Shown here piece after piece: positions 34,887-43,744 of a stretch of DNA of 64,000 bases. Under the pieces are notes generated by a model that saw only the letters and a list, made by a program, of their open reading frames with translations, had not been told where the DNA came from and did not search any database. A program made the translations under genes and the position numbers. Source of the DNA: Pseudomonas sp. Q2-TVG4-2 (lineage in GTDB: Bacteria; Pseudomonadota; Gammaproteobacteria; Pseudomonadales; Pseudomonadaceae); NCBI RefSeq assembly GCF_013620795.1, contig NZ_LGLW01000006.1, positions 310,001 to 374,000 of the forward strand, given 5' to 3'. Within the stretch, counting starts at the first letter, position 1, and the number at the start of each line of letters is the position of its first letter.

Positions 34887-36322
34887 AGCTTGATCAGCTA
34901 CGCCTGGCCGGGCGAACTCCTGCGTTGCCGCTGAGCATTGCGCTGGGTACCGAAGACTTGCATGTCGAGCAGTGGCTACGGGTATTACCTGGGCAGCGCT
35001 ACGTAGCGCGAGCCCAGTGGCGCGGAAGTCCTGTGCTGGCCAAGCTTATGGTCGGCGAGCGCGCGCGCCGCCATTTCGAGCGCGAGCTTACGGGTGCGCA
35101 ACTGCTCGCCGCGCAGCAGCTGACCACGCCGGGGCTGCTGGATAAGGGCTTCGACGAAAAGGGTGGTGGCTGGCTGCTGTTCGAGTTTCTGAATGGGGCG
35201 CAGAGCCTGCACCACGCTTGGCTTGGCGTGGCCCGGCAGGTGCCGTTGAGCGCTGACCAACAGAACGTGCTCGGCATTGCGCTGGCGGAAATCGCGAAGT
35301 TGCACGCCCAAGGGCTCTGGCAGAGCGACCTGCATCTGGACAATTTGATGCGCCACGATCAGCGGCTCTATCTTATCGACGGTGGCGGGGTTCGTGCCGA
35401 GGAGCCCGGCCAGCCGTTGTCTAGGGAGCGCGTGCTGGAGAATCTGGCGCTTTTCTTCGCTCAGCTCCCTGCGGTGCTGGAGCCCTTCATCGAAGAGCTG
35501 CTGGTGAACTACCTGTTGGTCAACAACGCGCATGCACTTCCGCTCGAGGCCCTCCTCGATAAAGTGCATGCGGCGCGGTATCAGCGGCTTGCCAGCTACC
35601 TCAAGAAGGTCGGCCGTGATTGCACGGCGTTCAGCGTGCGCCGCGATAGCTCCGGCCTGGTCGCCTTGCGCCGCGAATGCGAGGCGCAGCTGCGCGAAGT
35701 GCTAAGCGACCTGGATGGTCACGTCATCGCAGGCGTGCCGCTCAAGCAGGGCGGTAGTGCCACGGTTGCACGTGTGGATACCCAGGGCCAAGCATTGGTT
35801 ATCAAGCGCTACAACATCAAGGGCGTGGTGCACTGGCTCAAGCGCTTCTGGCGTCCGTCTCGTGCCTGGCACAGCTGGGTCGAAGCGCATCGTCTGGAGG
35901 TTCTGGGCATCGCTACGCCGCAACCGCTGGCCATGGTTGAGGTGCGTCGGCTCGGCCTCCGTGGGCGCAGCTATCTGATTACCGGCTATGTGGATGGGCA
36001 GGATATAATCACGCGTTTCGCCCCTTACGTGGATGGTGTGCCCCCCGAACAGGAGTTGCTGGCGCTGGAGCAGCTGTTCGCTGCGCTGATTCGCGAGCAC
36101 ATCAGTCATGGCGACCTGAAAGGTACCAATATGCTATGGCTGGACGGTAGCTGGGCACTGATCGACCTGGATGCGCTGCAGCAGCATCGCAGCATCGCTC
36201 GATTCAATCAGGCCTTTGCCAAGGATCGTGAGCGTTTGCTGCGCAACTGGCCTGTCGACAGCGCTCTGTATCGTTTGCTGGACCAACGTTTACCGAAAGG
36301 CAGCTTGAAGCAGGACGCTTAA
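34883..36322 (+). CDS. Tandem two-domain LPS-core kinase-fold protein (PA5006 type)
   Basis: 479 residues from GTG 34883, preferred over ATG 34856 because GAGGA lies seven bases upstream and MKLDQLRLAGRTPALPL looks like the natural start. Two kinase-fold modules follow one another. The first has VLAKLMVGERARRHFERE, catalytic loop WQSDLHLDNLM near residue 148 and YLIDGGG; the second has LVIKRYNIKG, HGDLKGTNML near 410 and LIDLDAL. Both keep the catalytic and metal-binding aspartates, so neither looks dead. It ends the waa kinase run; a repeat-containing gap of 98 bp precedes the carbamoyltransferase. Substrates unknown. Confidence 0.86.
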   Translation: MKLDQLRLAGRTPALPLSIALGTEDLHVEQWLRVLPGQRYVARAQWRGSPVLAKLMVGERARRHFERELTGAQLLAAQQLTTPGLLDKGFDEKGGGWLLFEFLNGAQSLHHAWLGVARQVPLSADQQNVLGIALAEIAKLHAQGLWQSDLHLDNLMRHDQRLYLIDGGGVRAEEPGQPLSRERVLENLALFFAQLPAVLEPFIEELLVNYLLVNNAHALPLEALLDKVHAARYQRLASYLKKVGRDCTAFSVRRDSSGLVALRRECEAQLREVLSDLDGHVIAGVPLKQGGSATVARVDTQGQALVIKRYNIKGVVHWLKRFWRPSRAWHSWVEAHRLEVLGIATPQPLAMVEVRRLGLRGRSYLITGYVDGQDIITRFAPYVDGVPPEQELLALEQLFAALIREHISHGDLKGTNMLWLDGSWALIDLDALQQHRSIARFNQAFAKDRERLLRNWPVDSALYRLLDQRLPKGSLKQDA

Positions 36323-36410
36323 AGCTGGGACAGAAGCCCGCAGGCTACTTACTACAACACGCTATTGCTTCAAGCTTCCGGCTTTAAGCTCCAAGCTGCT
36401 TTCTCAAGAG
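36319..36410. repeat. AAGCTT-rich degenerate repeats before the carbamoyltransferase
   Basis: GCTTAAAGC (36319-36327) is mirrored by GCTTTAAGC further on, with GCTTCAAGCTTCC between; these are variants of the GCTTCCAGCTTCC words at 30057 and 61415. The element overlaps the end of the kinase gene. Confidence 0.45.
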
Positions 36411-36420
36411 GCTTTATACA

Positions 36421-38160
36421 GTGGCACTGACAATTCTCGGCCTTTCCGGCGCCCTCAGTCACGATCCTTCCGCCGCGTTGTACATCGACGGCAAGTTGAT
36501 CGCCGCAGTGGAAGAAGAGCGTTTCGTGCGCGACAAGCATGCGAAGAATCGCATGCCCTACGAGTCAGCCAAGTTCTGCCTGGAGCAAGCCGGTATCAAA
36601 CCTGCCGACGTCGATGTGGTGGCGATTCCTTTCGCGCCGATCAGCATCTTCGAGAAAGCCCGCTGGCACTACGCCAAGCGCTACTGGTATGCACCGGATC
36701 GCGCGCTCGATGCCATTCTGTTCGGTAATCGCCGCTACAAGCGCTACCACAAGCGCATCCAGTGGTGCCTGCAACAGCTGGGTTTCGATCTGAAAAAGAT
36801 AAAGATCGAGCCGGTCGAGCACCATCTGGCCCACGCCTCGAGCGCTTATCATTGCTCGGGTTTCACTGAAAAAACTGCGATTCTCGGCATCGATGGCAAG
36901 GGCGAGTACGCCACAACCTTCTTTGGCTACGGCGAGAATGGCCGCATCCACAAGATAAAAGAGTTCTACGATCCGGATTCGCTGGGCGGCCTGTATGGCG
37001 CGATCACCGAGTTCCTCGGGTTCGAAATGCTCGACGGCGAATTCAAGGTCATGGGCATGGCGCCCTACGGTGATGCGGCCAAGTACGACTTTTCGCGTTT
37101 GGCCAAATTCGAGAATGGCGAGCTGACCATCAACACCGATTACGCCAACGTCATCGGCTTTCGCCGCTACAAGGAAAAAAGTAAGGGTTATTACTTTTCA
37201 CCCAAGCTGATCGAGTGGCTGGGGCCGAAGCGCGAAGGCGATATCGCCGACGACCCCTATATCCACTACGCCGCCAGTATGCAGGCCCTGTTCGAAAAAC
37301 TGGCGCTGCAAATGATGGATTACTACCTGGGCGACATCCTCAACGAGACCGGCAAAATCGCCTTCGCCGGCGGCTGTGCGCTTAACGTGAAACTCAACCA
37401 GAAGATCATCGCGCGCCCGGAAGTGAGGGAGCTGTTCGTCCAGCCCGCCTCCGGCGATGCCGGTACAGCAGTTGGCGCGGCGGCTTACGTCTCGCATCAG
37501 CGTGGCGTGCCGGTGGAAAAGATGGAGCATGTCTATCTTGGGCCTGCCTACACCAATGAAGATATCATTGCCGCATGCGCGCGCCATCCTAACAAGCCGA
37601 CCTGGCAGCAGATCGATAACATGCCCCAGCGGATCGCGCAGATCATGGTCGAGGGCAATCCGGTTGCCTGGTTCCAGGGCCGTATGGAGTTCGGCCCGCG
37701 CGCCCTTGGCGGTCGATCAATCATTGGCTGTCCGAGCGTGCCGGGCGTGGCCAATCGCATCAACGAGCAGATCAAGTTCCGTGAGCGCTGGAGGCCCTTT
37801 TGCCCATCGATGCTCGACACCGTCGCACCGCAGATGCTTAAAGTCGACCATCCAAGCCCCTTCATGACCTTTACCTTCGAGGTCAACGAGGGCTGGAAGG
37901 AGCGTGTGGGTGAAGTGGTGCACGAGGACGGCACCTCGCGCGCTCAGGTTTTGGAACGCCGCCATAACCCGCGCTGGTATGACCTGATGCTCGAATTGGA
38001 GAAACTCACCGGCAATGGCGTGTCGTTGAATACGTCGCTGAACCGCCGTGGCGAGCCAATGATCTGTTCACCGACTGATGCGCTAAATATGTTCTACGGA
38101 TCGGATCTGCAGTATCTGATCATGGAGGATGTGTTGGTGGTGAAGGATGGGAAGGGCTAG
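36421..38160 (+). CDS. wapO: LPS inner-core carbamoyltransferase (NodU/CmcH family, WapO type)
   Basis: 579 residues from a GTG with AGAGG upstream. NodU-type enzymes transfer carbamoyl from carbamoyl phosphate through an adenylate. MALTILGLSGALSHDPSAAL with EEERF is the N-terminal TobZ-like domain, EHHLAHASSAYHCSGF and ILGIDGKGEYATTFF are the metal and nucleotide sites, and FGPRALGGRSIIGCP is the C-terminal YrdC-like signature. P. aeruginosa PA5005 (WapO) at this place carbamoylates heptose; the same role is likely. The next gene starts two bases after the stop. Confidence 0.88.
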   Translation: MALTILGLSGALSHDPSAALYIDGKLIAAVEEERFVRDKHAKNRMPYESAKFCLEQAGIKPADVDVVAIPFAPISIFEKARWHYAKRYWYAPDRALDAILFGNRRYKRYHKRIQWCLQQLGFDLKKIKIEPVEHHLAHASSAYHCSGFTEKTAILGIDGKGEYATTFFGYGENGRIHKIKEFYDPDSLGGLYGAITEFLGFEMLDGEFKVMGMAPYGDAAKYDFSRLAKFENGELTINTDYANVIGFRRYKEKSKGYYFSPKLIEWLGPKREGDIADDPYIHYAASMQALFEKLALQMMDYYLGDILNETGKIAFAGGCALNVKLNQKIIARPEVRELFVQPASGDAGTAVGAAAYVSHQRGVPVEKMEHVYLGPAYTNEDIIAACARHPNKPTWQQIDNMPQRIAQIMVEGNPVAWFQGRMEFGPRALGGRSIIGCPSVPGVANRINEQIKFRERWRPFCPSMLDTVAPQMLKVDHPSPFMTFTFEVNEGWKERVGEVVHEDGTSRAQVLERRHNPRWYDLMLELEKLTGNGVSLNTSLNRRGEPMICSPTDALNMFYGSDLQYLIMEDVLVVKDGKG

Positions 38161-38162
38161 GC

Positions 38163-39314
38163 ATGAGCTCATCGAAGGATCCCGGCAGCCAGCAGTGGGT
38201 GCTGCAGCTTTGCCATGGCTATGACGGTCCCTTCCTTGACTGCGCCCGACAATACGCAGTGCTATTCAGCGGGACGCCATACAAGGTTTGCACCGTCTAT
38301 TTGACCGGTGCGCCAAGTGCAGAGGCCGAGAACGGTTCGGCTTCTGACGAAGTGATCTTCCTCGGCTATAGCAGCAAAGACTTGCGCGGTCTCAAGCTCG
38401 ACGCCATGCGCCGACTACGACGGATCGTCGCGGGGCGAAATTTCCGCTTCTGCATCGCCCACCGCTTCAAGCCAATCTACGTTGCCTTGTTAGCGACCCG
38501 AGTGCCGGTGATTGGCGTGCATCATGCCTTTGGCGTGTACAGCCGGCGGATGCGCCGTTGGTTCGTCAACTGTTTCCGCTCACGCCTGTTGCTGCTTGGT
38601 GTTTCCAATGCGGTGCGCGACGAGATTCGCACCCATCTTCCAAACTGGGAGTCCGCGCGCATCGAGACGCTGTACAACCGCATCGATGTCGCCGCGGTAC
38701 AGGCTGAGCAGGTCTCGCGTGAAGCCGCTCGTGAAGCGCTCGGCCTGCCGGATGGTATATGGGTGGTCGGCAATGTTGGTCGACTGCACCCTGACAAAGA
38801 CCAGACCACCCTTATCCGCGGTTTTGCTCAGGCGTTGCCTCAATTACAAAATGGAAGCCTGCTGGCGATCATGGGCAGCGGGCGCCTTGAGGGCTCTCTT
38901 CGCCAATTGGCGAAAGATCTGAATATCGCTGAGCAAGTTCTCTTCCTTGGGCAAGTCCCATCGGGCCGGCGCTATTTCAAAGCCTTCGATGTGTTCGCTC
39001 TGACCTCTGACCACGAGCCGTTTGGCATGGTGTTGCTGGAGGCAATGGCGGCCGGGGTGCCGGTTGTTACGAGTGACTGTGGTGGTGGGCGGGAAGTGAT
39101 AGATGGCGCTGGCCTTGTATTTTCACTCGGCGACAGCACAGTACTTGCGAACAGGTTGATTCAGATATCGGATATGAGCGGTGAAGAACGCGCCTTATGC
39201 ACGACGAGAATGCTCGATCGACTGGGCGATGCCTTTTCGGATAGCGCTGTGCGCTCTTGTTTCTGGCAGATGGATATCGTTTCTTCTATCGCTCGGTCGG
39301 CCATGGCTTCCTGA
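38163..39314 (+). CDS. wapH: Core-oligosaccharide glycosyltransferase, GT4 family (WapH-like)
   Basis: 383 residues. LQLCHGYDGPFLDCARQYAVLF is a distinctive N-terminus, GNVGRLHPDKDQTTLIRGFA and TSDHEPFGMVLLEAMAAGVPVVTSDCGGGREV form the GT4 donor site with the EX7E pair. The position after the carbamoyltransferase matches P. aeruginosa PA5004 (WapH, a glucosyltransferase of the outer core). The sugar used here is inferred from that, not seen. It is probably co-transcribed with the carbamoyltransferase. Confidence 0.87.
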   Translation: MSSSKDPGSQQWVLQLCHGYDGPFLDCARQYAVLFSGTPYKVCTVYLTGAPSAEAENGSASDEVIFLGYSSKDLRGLKLDAMRRLRRIVAGRNFRFCIAHRFKPIYVALLATRVPVIGVHHAFGVYSRRMRRWFVNCFRSRLLLLGVSNAVRDEIRTHLPNWESARIETLYNRIDVAAVQAEQVSREAAREALGLPDGIWVVGNVGRLHPDKDQTTLIRGFAQALPQLQNGSLLAIMGSGRLEGSLRQLAKDLNIAEQVLFLGQVPSGRRYFKAFDVFALTSDHEPFGMVLLEAMAAGVPVVTSDCGGGREVIDGAGLVFSLGDSTVLANRLIQISDMSGEERALCTTRMLDRLGDAFSDSAVRSCFWQMDIVSSIARSAMAS

Positions 39315-39343
39315 GGCGAGCGAGTTTAGGAGTTCCCGGTTGC

Positions 39344-40039
39344 ATGATTACCTGGCTTAGAAATGAATATTGGAAGCGATGGATTCGTCGACACGGGTGC
39401 AAGTTAGCAAGCGGCGTATCGGCTTTGCGCAAGGGAAGCCGCTTAACCATCGAGACTGGCGCCGAGCTTGGGCATGTTCAATTGCTCTTTGATGAATTGA
39501 ACATCGGTACTCGTACCTATATGCGAAGCGGCGGCGAGCTGCAGAACGTCGCTTCGATCGGGCGCTTCTGCTCAATCGGGTCGAATGTCGTGCTGGGCCA
39601 GGAACGCAATATCCACCCTAGTGACTGGGTCAGCTCTCACCCGTTCCAGTATTCCGGAACCGCTTGGCATTACCAGGCACGTTCCACCCCGGCTTGCGTC
39701 GGACATGACGTGTGGATAGGGCGCGACGCTATGGTTATGGAGGGCGTAGATATCGGTACTGGTTGTATTGTGGCAGCTCGCTCGGTAGTCACTAAAAGCC
39801 TTCCGCCTTACTCGATTGCCGCCGGCGTTCCAGCCAGGGTCGTCGCGCAACGGCACCCCCAACTCATGGCGCAGCAACTGCTCGCGTCGAAATGGTGGGA
39901 CCTTCCGATAGCCGATCTAATCCGCCTGCCGCTCAACAATCCTGAGGCATTCCTGCGGGAACTGAGCGAAAGGACGTCTGTCGCTGGACTCAGGCCTAAA
40001 ACTTTATGCATAACGCCGGATCGCTGCCACACTCTATGA
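39344..40039 (+). CDS. Hexapeptide-repeat O-acetyltransferase (Vat/CatB type)
   Basis: 231 residues from ATG 39344 with AGGAG eleven bases upstream; the frame is open earlier inside the previous gene. The middle shows left-handed beta-helix hexapeptides (IGRFCSIGSNVVLG, HDVWIGRDAMVMEGVDIGTGCIVAARSVVTK) with the catalytic histidine in the NIHPSDWVSSHPF segment, and IAAGVPARVV closes the helix. Likely acetylates a sugar of the LPS core or O-unit. The start of a visibly more AT-rich segment. Its stop overlaps the next ATG by 4 bp. Confidence 0.85.
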   Translation: MITWLRNEYWKRWIRRHGCKLASGVSALRKGSRLTIETGAELGHVQLLFDELNIGTRTYMRSGGELQNVASIGRFCSIGSNVVLGQERNIHPSDWVSSHPFQYSGTAWHYQARSTPACVGHDVWIGRDAMVMEGVDIGTGCIVAARSVVTKSLPPYSIAAGVPARVVAQRHPQLMAQQLLASKWWDLPIADLIRLPLNNPEAFLRELSERTSVAGLRPKTLCITPDRCHTL

Positions 40040-40995
40040 ATATTTTGTTGCTTGTTCAGGCCGAACAGCGCGCAATCCTTGATCGCTTGTACGAGGGCAT
40101 CTCCACACATTGCAATTGCGATCTCCGTTGGTTGAGCTGTGAGGATCAGACGGATTTGCGCGGCTATTTTCGTCGGGAAGTCGACGTACATCGCTATGAT
40201 CGGATCCTCTTTTTTCTTCGCTTCAAGCAGGAAATCCGCCAGGTTTCGTTTATCCGTACCGTACCTAATCTGGTAATTCTCGAGCACGATGCTTATCAGA
40301 ACTACATTTCTTGTAAGTACGCCGGAAAGTTCAGCAAACACTATGCAAAGTTACCTTGGGCGCGAGTAATCAGCTCTGGGTACATGGTAAGTGAGCGGCT
40401 GCGCAAAGAGGGCTTTGATGCGATATTTGTTCCAAAAGGCTACGATCAGACCGCCTTGGTTGACATGCGGTTGGAGCGAGATATAGAACTAGGGTTCATC
40501 GGCAGCATAAAGAGTGGCGCTTATAGCGAACGGAAAGCCTTGCTGACCGAGCTGGCAAAGTTTGAAGATCTGGTCGTGACGCGCACCAACTCCGGTGAGG
40601 ATTACCGGACCATGCTCAACCGCATTCGTTTCTTCGTCAGTGCCGATGTTGGCATGGGCGAATATATGATCAAGAACTTCGAGGCCATGGCCTGCGGCTG
40701 CGTATTATTCGCTTGGGATCAGGGCGAATCGGAAAATAAGGCGTTGGGTTTTGTCGATATGGCGAATCTGGTGCTTTACCGAAGTCTCGAGGAGCTGCGA
40801 AGCAAACTTGGGATACTGCGTTCCGATCCCGCGCTGGCTGTCCGCATTGCTGCGGCGGGGCGAGCATTGGCCGAGGAGCGATATACTTTTTTGAACATTG
40901 GGCGGCTTATTGTCCAAGCACTGGAGGAACCGCTTCGAGAGCGCCCGGCGATGGGGCTGTTAAATCGGTTGCGCCTGCGATTAGGGATGAAGTGA
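40036..40995 (+). CDS. CgeB-like glycosyltransferase
   Basis: 319 residues; ATG 40036 overlaps the acetyltransferase stop as ATGA. The N-terminal half is divergent; the C-terminal part NRIRFFVSADVGMGEYMIKNFEAMACGCVLF...NLVLYRSLEEL and the closing RYTFLNIGRLIVQALEE resemble the Glyco_trans_1_2 domain of CgeB-type GT-B proteins. Cytoplasmic, no membrane segment. Likely adds a sugar to the outer core or O-antigen. GC content is low: 38 percent over 40261-40320 by hand count. Acceptor and donor unknown. Confidence 0.72.
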   Translation: MNILLLVQAEQRAILDRLYEGISTHCNCDLRWLSCEDQTDLRGYFRREVDVHRYDRILFFLRFKQEIRQVSFIRTVPNLVILEHDAYQNYISCKYAGKFSKHYAKLPWARVISSGYMVSERLRKEGFDAIFVPKGYDQTALVDMRLERDIELGFIGSIKSGAYSERKALLTELAKFEDLVVTRTNSGEDYRTMLNRIRFFVSADVGMGEYMIKNFEAMACGCVLFAWDQGESENKALGFVDMANLVLYRSLEELRSKLGILRSDPALAVRIAAAGRALAEERYTFLNIGRLIVQALEEPLRERPAMGLLNRLRLRLGMK

Positions 40996-40997
40996 AC

Positions 40998-41909
40998 ATG
41001 CGTATTCGTCTTTTGATTCCCTATTTCGGTCGCTGGCCGTTTTGGCTGCCTTTCTTTTTGCAAGCCTGCAGATGGAACACTGACATCGAGTGGCTTTTTT
41101 TTACGGATTGCGGTGCGCCAGATAATTTGCCAGAGAACGTAAAGATCCAGCCAATGTCTTTCGCAGGCTACTGCCAATTAGTGAGTAAGGGGCTCGGCAT
41201 CTCGTTCAACCCAACTAGCCCTTACAAACTCTGTGACATCAAGCCAGCATTGGGATATTTACATTCCGAGCATTTGGAGGGCTTCGATTTTTGGGGTTTC
41301 AGTGATATCGATCTCATCTATGGGGATTTGAGACAATATTTTTCTGATGAGCGGCTCTCCAGATACGATCTAATCTCTACGCACGCCCGCCGTATTTCTG
41401 GCCACCTGTGTATGTTGCGGAACAATAAGCGCATGCGCGAGGCCTTTATGAACATTCCCGGTTGGCAGAGCTGTTTCGAAGACCCTGCCCACTATGCGTT
41501 CGATGAAGGGGCGTTCAGTCGATTATTTATTCGACACAAAAACTGGCCAGAAGGGATTCGGCGGATAGCTGATAAGTTTAATCCGTGGCGCCGGCGTAGC
41601 GAATTCACTGAAGCGTTCAGCACCCCGCATGCTCGCGTTCCCTGGCTCGGCGGTGGCTTCGACTTCCCAGAGTGCTGGATGTGGAACGTTGGAAAACTAA
41701 CGAACAACCGGGATGGTTTACGTGAATTCCCCTATTTCCACTTCATAACTTGGAAGAGCTCGAAGTGGTCAGATGGTCAGTCTGAAACATTGATCCAGCC
41801 TCCGGATCTGTCTTCAAGACCCGCATGGTGTATCACGGAACAGGGTTTTCGACCTTATGGCCGCAGTCTGGGCTCTGAGGAAAAAGCCAGTGTCGTTGAA
41901 GTGCTTTAA
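40998..41909 (+). CDS. Putative GT-A-like sugar transferase (DUF6625 type)
   Basis: 303 residues from ATG 40998; a GTG at 40992 overlaps the previous stop and is an alternative. IRLLIPYFGRWPFWLPFFLQACRWN is a short GT-A-like opening, PYKLCDIKPALGYL and GFDFWGFSDIDLIYGDLRQYF contain a DxD motif that could hold metal and nucleotide sugar. I recognise this as the poorly characterised DUF6625 group found in surface polysaccharide loci. Context supports core or O-antigen assembly. AT-rich like its neighbours. Confidence 0.65.
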   Translation: MRIRLLIPYFGRWPFWLPFFLQACRWNTDIEWLFFTDCGAPDNLPENVKIQPMSFAGYCQLVSKGLGISFNPTSPYKLCDIKPALGYLHSEHLEGFDFWGFSDIDLIYGDLRQYFSDERLSRYDLISTHARRISGHLCMLRNNKRMREAFMNIPGWQSCFEDPAHYAFDEGAFSRLFIRHKNWPEGIRRIADKFNPWRRRSEFTEAFSTPHARVPWLGGGFDFPECWMWNVGKLTNNRDGLREFPYFHFITWKSSKWSDGQSETLIQPPDLSSRPAWCITEQGFRPYGRSLGSEEKASVVEVL

Positions 41910-41934
41910 AGCGGCCTGACTGGAGACGGCAAAA

Positions 41935-43065
41935 ATGAGCACAATCAGTATTGTCTGGTCCTCGGGCAAGGCTTATGCGTCGATCCACAAGGTGCACGAC
42001 CAGATTCTGTCACTGGCAGCTAACCGGGGCGATATACACACCTGGGTTTTGCAGGGCCAGGAGGATGCGGCGGCTCAAGCGAGCGGAAGGCCGTTGTATT
42101 GGCAGACAAGCACGAGAGCGCTGAAAGGCAAAGGCGTTTGGAGGTTATTGCAGTGGAGGCTGCAACGGCGTCTCGCTCGTGAAATAGGTCGTGTTAAGCC
42201 CAAGGCGATGCTGCTTGATGGTATTGGCGTGGCGCGGCTGATTGTGCCGGTAGTCGTAGGGTCGCATGCCGCTGAGCCCCAGGTGATTGTGGTCTTTCAT
42301 GGTGAGGGCCGTCTTCGAGAAAAGGATAAAAGCCTGCTCAGCGCTTTGCCAGCGCATCGCTTGAAATTGATCGCAGTATCCGAAGCCCTTGCCGAGTCGC
42401 TACGCTTTAAGCTGGGCATGCCAGTAACCGCAGCGAGAACAGCAACCAACCCACACTCATTCAGACAATCGCTTATCCCTGGTCACGAAGCCAGGGCAAG
42501 GCTGGGTGTCGATAGGGACTGTCTGCTTCTAGGAGCGGTAGGGCGCCTGGTTGAAGGCAAAGGCTATCTGGCGATACTCGACGTTATGATTAGGCTGTCA
42601 CGAAGCCGGGACGATCTACATCTCGTCATCGTAGGCGAAGGTGCGCAACGGTCTGAGCTGGAAAAGCGTATCCGGAGCTTAGGGCTAGAATCAAAGGTAA
42701 CCTTGGCGGGGTATCGTGACGACGCTGCACGGCTTTACCGAGCCTTTGACGTAATGCTGATTCCATCGCACAACGAGGGGTTGGGTCTGGTACTGCAGGA
42801 GGCTGTACTGGCCCGGGTACCGGTTGTTTGCAGCGACCTGCCTGTTTTCATCGAGCAGCTTGGCCCCAGCGGCGTCTATGTAGCAACGGATGATATCTCC
42901 GGCTGGGTCGGTGCCGTTGGGCGAGTGATCGACTCGGATCGCGAACTGCTTGCAGGCGAGCAGGATCGTCAACTCGCGCCAGAAGTCAGTTGGAAGCAAT
43001 TCTGTAAAGGCTACGCAGACTTACTGCTATCTGACGGCGACTCTGATCCGGTCAAAGCCTTGTAG
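41935..43065 (+). CDS. Glycosyltransferase, GT4 family
   Basis: 376 residues; GGAGAC lies eight bases before ATG 41935. The C-terminal Rossmann domain has LLGAVGRLVEGKGYLAIL and VMLIPSHNEGLGLVLQEAVLARVPVVCSDLPVFIEQ with the EX7E donor glutamates. The N-terminus IVWSSGKAYASIHKVHDQIL is less usual. It probably adds an outer-core sugar. Its last 55 bp overlap, tail to tail, the end of the convergent kinase gene, so both C-termini are coded by the same DNA. The sugar cannot be assigned. Confidence 0.82.
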   Translation: MSTISIVWSSGKAYASIHKVHDQILSLAANRGDIHTWVLQGQEDAAAQASGRPLYWQTSTRALKGKGVWRLLQWRLQRRLAREIGRVKPKAMLLDGIGVARLIVPVVVGSHAAEPQVIVVFHGEGRLREKDKSLLSALPAHRLKLIAVSEALAESLRFKLGMPVTAARTATNPHSFRQSLIPGHEARARLGVDRDCLLLGAVGRLVEGKGYLAILDVMIRLSRSRDDLHLVIVGEGAQRSELEKRIRSLGLESKVTLAGYRDDAARLYRAFDVMLIPSHNEGLGLVLQEAVLARVPVVCSDLPVFIEQLGPSGVYVATDDISGWVGAVGRVIDSDRELLAGEQDRQLAPEVSWKQFCKGYADLLLSDGDSDPVKAL

Positions 43066-43646
43066 AACTGGGAGAACGGAAATTCGTTCTGCATTTTTTC
43101 TCGCTTCAAATATCGACTGAAATGCGCGAGGTTGCGCTTGACCATGTAGTTTGGCAGTGGTTTGCCCAGGAACCGCATATCCGCAATATCGATCAGGCCC
43201 AGCGCGTTTTCCGGCGTCAGAACGATGTTACCTAGGTGAAGCGAGCGGAAGTAGACACCCCGTTCGTGTAGTCCACGAACGAACAGGATGAGCTTTGGGA
43301 GGATTTGCTCCCAGCTGAATTCGGGCCGGACGGCAAGCTGGGTCAAGGACGTGCCTGGCAAGGGTGCGTAAAGCACTGCACTGAGCGACGTGTCAGGTAA
43401 TTCGTACAGCGTGTGAACTCTCAGCGTAGCGATGCCAAGTGCTCGCAGTCGCTCAGCGTTTTCGGCGAAACGGCGCGAGTAGGGCCGCAGGAGAGCAGAG
43501 GATAGCCATCTCTTGCGGCGAAAAAACTTCAAGAACTGGCCGTTCTCGAGTCGCAAAACCTTCGGGCCGAGGCTATCCGCCTCCAGAACAACGGCGTTAG
43601 TGGTGAGCAGTTGCAAGTCTCGCTGGCATAATTGGCTTACGTGCAT
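43011..43646 (-). CDS. Small kinase-fold protein of the LPS locus (PA4998 type)
   Basis: 211 residues from ATG 43646; a TTG codon before it is also possible. The fold resembles InaA/WaaP kinases: FLKFFRRKRWLSSALLRPYS near the ATP site, then LHERGVYFRSLHLGNIVLTPENALGLIDIADMRF. In the catalytic loop the usual HxD appears as FRSLH, so the catalytic aspartate seems missing while the following N and the D of LIDIAD remain. It may be a weak kinase or a pseudokinase. It is convergent with the GT4 gene and divergent from waaL (98 bp). P. aeruginosa has a similar gene between waaL and msbA. Confidence 0.78.
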   Translation of the reverse strand: MHVSQLCQRDLQLLTTNAVVLEADSLGPKVLRLENGQFLKFFRRKRWLSSALLRPYSRRFAENAERLRALGIATLRVHTLYELPDTSLSAVLYAPLPGTSLTQLAVRPEFSWEQILPKLILFVRGLHERGVYFRSLHLGNIVLTPENALGLIDIADMRFLGKPLPNYMVKRNLAHFSRYLKREKMQNEFPFSQFYKALTGSESPSDSSKSA

Positions 43647-43744
43647 CAATGACTAGGCCTGGATCGCGTACGAACGTTATAAGGGGCGCGTATTCTAACA
43701 TCGCCGTTAGTGGCACATTTCGCTTGTCTTCTAAAAGGAGTTTT

